Shown: positions 59,137 through 64,000 of the stretch, piece after piece
How positions within the stretch are numbered: position 1 is the stretch's first letter
How the letters are laid out: every line of letters starts with the position of its first letter
Assembly: GCA_965263345.1 (NCBI GenBank)
Contig: CBDHHC010000004.1
Span: 430,758-494,757, forward strand
Direction of reading: 5' to 3'
Source of the DNA: CBDHHC01 sp965263345
GTDB lineage: Bacteria; Pseudomonadota; Alphaproteobacteria; Rhizobiales; CBDHHC01
DNA length: 64,000 bases
Notes under the pieces: model-generated
Seen by the model: only the letters and a program-made list of their open reading frames with translations
What the model was told of the DNA's origin: nothing
The model's database searches: none
Made by a program: the position numbers and the translations under genes

Positions 59137-61458
59137 TTAAAGGTCTATGGAACCGCCAATTGGTAAGTCTCTTACGCGTTTTCCAACAGCATTGAAGATT
59201 GCGTTGCCAATTGCTGGTGGAATTGGTGGCAGACCTGGTTCACCCACACCTGAGGCATGAACAGAGAAGGGGTGTTCGACTATATGTGTGTGAACTTTCT
59301 CGGGGAAGTTATTTGCGGTCACCATCTGGTAGGTATCAAAGTTGCTTTCTTGTACGGTTCCACTTTCATAAGTCAGTCCACTATACAATGCTGTTGTCAT
59401 ACCCATGACCGCTGCACCTTCTATCTGACTCCGTATCCGCTCAGGATTAGCAGCAAATCCGCAATCAATGGCCGTATGTACTTCAGGAACCCTGATCGTG
59501 CCGTCTTTATCGACCCTAACCCGAACAGCGCACGCGACATAGGTTACGAAAGAGCGATGAACCGCAAGGCCAATTCCTTCGTGCTTGGACAGTTTTTGCC
59601 CCCACCCTGCTTTTTCAGCGGCAATGTTCAAGACATTTTTCAATCGCTTTGTATCTATGGGATATTCCTCATACACTTCACCATAGTTCCAAAAATCTTT
59701 TGGAAAACCACTTGTTGACGGGTTCATAGTTCGATCTGAGCCTATAAGCTCAAGCAATACCTCCTTGTGATCACGGCCCAGTTCATGAGCGAGCTCCGCC
59801 ACAAAAGTCTGAACGGCCCATGCTCTTGGAATATTTGAGACTGCACGGAACCAACCAATACGGGTATGAGCTAATGCTTTTCCGTTTTCGATACTGATAT
59901 TTGGGATATCAAAGGGTAAATCAATATGCCCCATACCGCCTTCGAGAGCAGACTGATACCCACTATCTGGAGCAAAGGTTGAGAAAATGGAAGGTGCAAC
60001 TGAATTATACCTCAAACCATCAATTTTACCTTTTTCGTCAATTGCAACCTCAAGACGTTCAACGGATGTTGTGTGATTAAATGAATGCCTTACATCATCT
60101 TCTCGTGTCCATTGTACCTTGATGGGTTGTTTGGTTTTCTGGCTTAGAAGAGCTGCTTCAATGACAAAATCACCTTTTGACTTTCTGCCAAAACCACCCC
60201 CTAGCAAAGTTACATTCACTTTAACTTTGGACTCATCCATTTTGAGTGCTTTAGCCAAATCCTGACGCGTGCCATAAGGGCTTTGTACGGGTGCCCAAAT
60301 CTCGGCACCATCAGAAGTGACATTCGCCACAGCGGCTGGTGGTTCCATTGGGGTATGGATCATATGAGCCTGAGCATACTCGCGAGAAAATAGTTTTTTG
60401 GCATTCTTTTTGGATTTTGACCAATCACCAACCTTACGAAGTTGTTTTCCAGATTTCGATGCGGTTTCGCGCATTTCCTTCGTGAAATTTTCAGTGTTAT
60501 ATTGGGAATGGGGACCTTTGATCCATTCTATTTCAAGGGCGTCTCGCCCCTTTATAGCTGAGGCTGTATTGGAAGCAATTACAGCAACACCTCCTAGGGG
60601 GGCGAATTTTGCTGGCATAATTGAGATTGGTAACATCTCAATTGCTTCAACACCTGGTACAGCACGCGCAGCTTTATCATTAACTGACTTAATTTTTTCA
60701 CCTACAGCGGGAGGTCTGGAAATAACTGCGACTTTCATTCCAGGCAACATAATATCTGCACCATAAATTGCCTTACCTGTTGTGATATCGTGCAAATCAA
60801 CAATAGAAACCTTGCCTTTGCCTATGTAGCGGAATTCCTTTTCATCTTTGAACTTTAGATCTTCAAATTTTGGAACAGGTAATGACATCGCTTCCTTTGC
60901 TAATTCACCAAAACCTGCTTTATTTATTCCGCTTGTGACTTCATGTATGCCAACATTGACATCTTTAAGCGAGACACCCCATTTTTTTGCTGCCGCTTTA
61001 GCCAACATGTGTCTTACTGAGGCGCCCATCTGACGCATAGACTGAATGTGATGGCGCAATGAACGTGAGCCATCTGTATTCTGATTGCCATATTTATTGT
61101 GATCGCCTTCCGCTTGTACGATTTTTACACGTTCCCAATCTGCACTCATTTCATCGGCTAAGACCATGGGCACAGATGTTTTTGATCCTTGCCCCATTTC
61201 AGATCTATGCGCGATAATCGTTACGGTTCCATCGTCATCAATTGAAACGAAAATGGTGGGATCATATTTTAAGCCACCAGGCATTCCATCTCCACCAGTT
61301 TTATAACGCTCAAAGGCTTCGGCAACACCTCCAGGAATTGCCATTAAAGCGAAACCGGCTATTCCTAGTTTGAGCACATCACGGCGCGATGCATTGACAA
61401 TTTTAAAGGGGGGTTCTTTCGACTTTTTAGCTTCCAACTCTTTTAAAATATCTAACAT
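59137..61458 (-). CDS. Molybdopterin-binding subunit of an IorB-type aldehyde/isoquinoline oxidoreductase
   Basis: A 773-residue protein of the xanthine oxidase family, isoquinoline 1-oxidoreductase beta type. A twin-arginine signal (ASRRDVLKLGIAGFALMAI, about 24-43) marks export. Later motifs: RSEMGQGSKTSVPMVLADEM, LLGGGFGRKSKGDFVIEAAL, HTRIGWFRAVSNIPRAWAVQ, and the C-terminal GVGEPGLPPIPPAIGNAIFN with the Glu of the active site. The enzyme hydroxylates an aldehyde or N-heterocycle at the Mo centre, using water; the actual substrate is unknown. The small Fe-S subunit gene lies 3 bp upstream. Confidence 0.92.
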   Translation of the reverse strand: MLDILKELEAKKSKEPPFKIVNASRRDVLKLGIAGFALMAIPGGVAEAFERYKTGGDGMPGGLKYDPTIFVSIDDDGTVTIIAHRSEMGQGSKTSVPMVLADEMSADWERVKIVQAEGDHNKYGNQNTDGSRSLRHHIQSMRQMGASVRHMLAKAAAKKWGVSLKDVNVGIHEVTSGINKAGFGELAKEAMSLPVPKFEDLKFKDEKEFRYIGKGKVSIVDLHDITTGKAIYGADIMLPGMKVAVISRPPAVGEKIKSVNDKAARAVPGVEAIEMLPISIMPAKFAPLGGVAVIASNTASAIKGRDALEIEWIKGPHSQYNTENFTKEMRETASKSGKQLRKVGDWSKSKKNAKKLFSREYAQAHMIHTPMEPPAAVANVTSDGAEIWAPVQSPYGTRQDLAKALKMDESKVKVNVTLLGGGFGRKSKGDFVIEAALLSQKTKQPIKVQWTREDDVRHSFNHTTSVERLEVAIDEKGKIDGLRYNSVAPSIFSTFAPDSGYQSALEGGMGHIDLPFDIPNISIENGKALAHTRIGWFRAVSNIPRAWAVQTFVAELAHELGRDHKEVLLELIGSDRTMNPSTSGFPKDFWNYGEVYEEYPIDTKRLKNVLNIAAEKAGWGQKLSKHEGIGLAVHRSFVTYVACAVRVRVDKDGTIRVPEVHTAIDCGFAANPERIRSQIEGAAVMGMTTALYSGLTYESGTVQESNFDTYQMVTANNFPEKVHTHIVEHPFSVHASGVGEPGLPPIPPAIGNAIFNAVGKRVRDLPIGGSIDL

Positions 61459-61461
61459 AGC

Positions 61462-61914
61462 TTAACTCCCTGTTGATGCCAAACGCACTGCTGCTACAAT
61501 ACGTTCATAACATCCACAACGGCAGATATTACCCTGCATGGCTTCTAAAATCTCATCGTCCGAAGGGTTCTTTTTTTTCTTTAACAGATCTGCAGCCTGC
61601 ATGATCTGACCCGCCTGGCAAAAGCCACATTGAGGGACATTAAGGTCTCTCCATGCAACCTGCACAGGATGATTACCATCCTTTGACAAACCTTCGATTG
61701 TTGTGATTTCTTTTCCCTCAACATCTTTTATAATAGTCAAACAAGAACGCGTTGCTTCACCATCAACATGAACTGTGCAAGCCCCACAAAGTCCTATGCC
61801 ACATCCGTATTTTGTTCCTGTTAATTGGGCTAAGTCTCTTATTGCCCATAACAATGGTGTATCATCTGGTAAATCGACTGTTTTCGACTCCCCATTTATT
61901 TTCAAGTTAGCCAT
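61462..61914 (-). CDS. [2Fe-2S] subunit of the same oxidoreductase (IorA type)
   Basis: A 150-residue protein with two [2Fe-2S] clusters. The plant-ferredoxin-type cluster is KYGCGIGLCGACTVHVDGE plus a Cys at TRSC; the second is QCGFCQAGQIM and the later NICRCGCYERI. It passes electrons from the Mo subunit onwards, often to a c-type cytochrome. The start at 61914 (MANLKINGES) has AAGGAGAG upstream. No FAD subunit gene is next to it, as is usual for the Ior type. Confidence 0.94.
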   Translation of the reverse strand: MANLKINGESKTVDLPDDTPLLWAIRDLAQLTGTKYGCGIGLCGACTVHVDGEATRSCLTIIKDVEGKEITTIEGLSKDGNHPVQVAWRDLNVPQCGFCQAGQIMQAADLLKKKKNPSDDEILEAMQGNICRCGCYERIVAAVRLASTGS

Positions 61915-62152
61915 TAATACTCTCTCCTTAAGCATTTTCTCACAAATGCATCACTTTCAAGCTTCATAAACCTGAAATAAAATTCTAAGGAAGTTTTATT
62001 TTGTAAAAATGCTAAAATAATGTCTCTAAAGCTTTGCTAAGGTCACATTTACTTGATTAGTGGTGCAACTTAACTGGAACTATAGTCTAATTGATTATGT
62101 TTTATTTATGTATTTTCGACCTTTATATTTGATTATCGATTTTAATGAGTTT

Positions 62153-64000
62153 TTACATCATCTCTATTTCGGCATGACCACTCATGTCACGTAAATCCAA
62201 ATTCAACAGTTTGGCATAAAAGATATATTCGTAATTCAGCACATTCTTTATCGTTTCTGCTTTTCTGAAACCATGTCCTTCTTCTTCAAATTCCATGGCA
62301 TAGACGGGTGTGTTTTGTGTTTTTAAGGCTGCAACCATTGTTCTGGTTTGAGCGGGGGGTACGATTTTATCTTCTAGGCCTTGAAAGAAAATTACTGGTT
62401 TGTTTATGTTGTGAGCTTTTGTCACCGGGGACCTTTCCACGAAAGCTGTTTTATTCATTTCTTCACCGGGCTTTGGAGGCTCTACTCCTAATAAACGATA
62501 AAGATAACCTCCCTCAAACTTGTGTGTGCATGCCTGAAGGTGCAGCAGATCCGCGACGCCGTAGTGACAGGCTCCACCAGCGAAGATATCCAATTCTGCT
62601 AGAGCTAATAATACAGTGTAGCCCCCAGCGCTTCCGCCTGTGATGAGTAAGGCTTCAGGATCAGCCAATCCTTGGCTTACTAAATATTTTGCTGCCGTCT
62701 CAACATCTTCCACATCACGCACGCCCCATTTGCCATCAAGTCGTTCCTTGTATGCGCGCCCATAACCGGTGCTGCCGGAGTAATCTAGATCAAAGACCGC
62801 AAAGCCACGACTTGTCCAATATTGGATTTTTAGTTTTAAGCCTCTGTCAGCTGAACCTGTGGGGCCACCATGAGCCATCATGAGTAGCGGAGGCTTGGCT
62901 GCATCCAGGCCTTCAAATTGTGAATTGGTAGGCGGGTAGTAGAGACCGTAAATTGTTTCGTTTTCTTTTGATGGTATGGAGTGAATTTTTCCAACAGAAA
63001 TATCTTCCTGATTAAGGTTCATCTCAGTTGAAGAGCGAATGAGCGAATGCTCTCCGCTTTCATTTAGACACACAATTGCAGGAGGAGCATAGTCCGTTGT
63101 GCAAATACCATAAATATTGTCACCTGACGTGACTATGTTTTCAAATGTGCGCAAGGATGTTGGGATTAAATTTGATAGGCCAGACGCAGGATTAATTGAT
63201 TTTATTTCCAATTCGCCTTGGTGGTAGCAAGACGCTATAATTCTTCCACTTGGTTTTATTGTGTAAGATTTTGTACCAAGAGACCATAGAGGCCGCCCGA
63301 ATTCACTGGGTTCTTCTAAAACAGGTTTTGAAGTTTCATTTTCATGAACATAGATATTGCCCCAGCCCGTTTCATCAGAGATATAATAAAGTTTATTATC
63401 TGGGCTCCATTGAGGCTGCATGACAGATATATTTTTTCCACCAGCTATCTTTTTTGTATTGTATATGCCTTTTTGAGCTTTAATGTCTGCACTATAAAGA
63501 TATGTACTATCCCAAGGCATATCTGGCAGATCCCATGCAATCCAAGCTATTTTTTTTCCATCAGGGCTTATTCTTGGGTATGCATAGAAATCATGATCAG
63601 CATGAATTGTGTGTATCTGGTTATTGTTGTTATTTAGAGAGATGCTTACTAGGTAATTTTCTGGATGATGAGATGAAGATTTTGGATTGTGATATTCTGC
63701 TACTGAAAACAAAAACTCGGCACCGTCAGTGGTCATATCTGAAAAACGGGTATCAGCTTGAGATGTTATACGATTTGGGGGCTGACCAGGCTTTTGGTGA
63801 TAAATATCCTGATCTTTTGCATTAACGAAGAAAATATTCTGGTTGTGTACAAGAAACTCTGCACCTCCATATTCATGGACTTGTGACCTTGCTGAAAAAG
63901 GGGCAGGAAGAAGCTCTTTGCCTTCCTCACCTGGCTTGCAAGACATGATTACACATCGTCCAGCCTCGTTTGGGCGACATTCAGTCCAGTATATTTTGTC
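62153..64000 (-). CDS. S9 family prolyl oligopeptidase-like serine peptidase, N-terminus missing
   Basis: The coding frame runs without a stop through the right edge; the last 18 codons read DKIYWTECRPNEAGRCVI, a typical S9 propeller start region, so the ATG at 63946 is internal and the true start is outside. A beta-propeller (to about 340) is followed by the peptidase domain: MMAHGGPTGSADRGL, FDLDYSGSTGYGRAYKERL, the nucleophile ITGGSAGGYTVLLAL, Asp in QGLEDKIVPPAQT and His in EEEGHGFRK. It cleaves short peptides, cytosolic by lack of visible signal (the N-terminus is not seen). Confidence 0.93.
   Translation of the reverse strand, partial: DKIYWTECRPNEAGRCVIMSCKPGEEGKELLPAPFSARSQVHEYGGAEFLVHNQNIFFVNAKDQDIYHQKPGQPPNRITSQADTRFSDMTTDGAEFLFSVAEYHNPKSSSHHPENYLVSISLNNNNNQIHTIHADHDFYAYPRISPDGKKIAWIAWDLPDMPWDSTYLYSADIKAQKGIYNTKKIAGGKNISVMQPQWSPDNKLYYISDETGWGNIYVHENETSKPVLEEPSEFGRPLWSLGTKSYTIKPSGRIIASCYHQGELEIKSINPASGLSNLIPTSLRTFENIVTSGDNIYGICTTDYAPPAIVCLNESGEHSLIRSSTEMNLNQEDISVGKIHSIPSKENETIYGLYYPPTNSQFEGLDAAKPPLLMMAHGGPTGSADRGLKLKIQYWTSRGFAVFDLDYSGSTGYGRAYKERLDGKWGVRDVEDVETAAKYLVSQGLADPEALLITGGSAGGYTVLLALAELDIFAGGACHYGVADLLHLQACTHKFEGGYLYRLLGVEPPKPGEEMNKTAFVERSPVTKAHNINKPVIFFQGLEDKIVPPAQTRTMVAALKTQNTPVYAMEFEEEGHGFRKAETIKNVLNYEYIFYAKLLNLDLRDMSGHAEIEMM

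Overview
The window is a piece of chromosome from an AT-rich alphaproteobacterium, most like the Rhodospirillales/Kiloniellales type by gene content and order. The placement rests on several lineage-typical genes: gapR (UPF0335/DUF2312), the TIGR02300 acidic zinc-ribbon protein followed by tRNA-Ala, cpdR beside an N-formylglutamate amidohydrolase, cycM divergent from pheA, an aa3-type oxidase subunit IV gene upstream of a three-gene pntAA-pntAB-pntB, DUF465 proteins, and an alphaproteobacterial-type RpoH promoter. No rRNA, CRISPR array, transposase, integrase or prophage was seen.

Layout. 1-9.1 kb (minus strand) is a conserved housekeeping block: aroA-cmk-rpsA-sppA-ihfB-lapA-trpF-trpB-trpA-accD. 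9.3-14.9 kb holds the TIGR02300 gene, tRNA-Ala(GGC), a hexose-6-phosphate mutarotase, pheA, cycM, a NUDIX hydrolase and mepA. 14.9-25.4 kb holds phoD, a peroxiredoxin-TerB-trmD operon, a degenerate metallophosphoesterase, gapR, a murein pair (DUF882 peptidase and YcbB-type L,D-transpeptidase) and a sigma-54 response regulator. 25.6-32.4 kb runs on the plus strand: pepF, a UbiB-family kinase, the small aa3 oxidase subunit IV and the proton-translocating transhydrogenase.

32.4-47.2 kb is the accessory part. It opens with perfect palindromes and a TIR/deoxyribosyltransferase-like protein with a membrane anchor. About 1.4 kb of non-coding, repeat-rich DNA follows, with two 164-bp near-identical multi-hairpin elements, a degenerate third one and a separate long inverted repeat. 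Then come a chemoreceptor, an AraC regulator with a frameshifted LysE exporter, a PilZ protein, a NADAR protein, a GRDP-like protein with a Cys/Gly-rich tail, a frameshifted TPR/DUF900 hydrolase, a DMT transporter with an apparent internal deletion, a cyclopropane fatty acid synthase and a PhyH oxygenase. Three damaged genes within 6 kb suggest local decay, or homopolymer sequencing errors in two of the three cases.

47-64 kb returns to more ordinary content: two paralogous alpha/beta hydrolases flanking a possible structured RNA, mscS, a TPR lipoprotein, purEK, a diguanylate cyclase, two divergent DUF465 genes, a TrmB-like methyltransferase, tRNA-Val(GAC), cpdR, N-formylglutamate amidohydrolase, a lysophospholipase-like hydrolase, hsp20, an iorAB-type molybdenum hydroxylase and a truncated S9 peptidase at the right edge.

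The strongest regulatory signals are a perfect RpoH promoter plus ROSE-like leader at hsp20, a 10-bp anti-Shine-Dalgarno arm upstream of rpsA, and a candidate small RNA at 57.1-57.2 kb with promoter, CCUCCC motif and terminator. The best candidate for something undescribed is the membrane-anchored TIR-like protein and the palindrome/repeat region around it, though a function for it is inference only.
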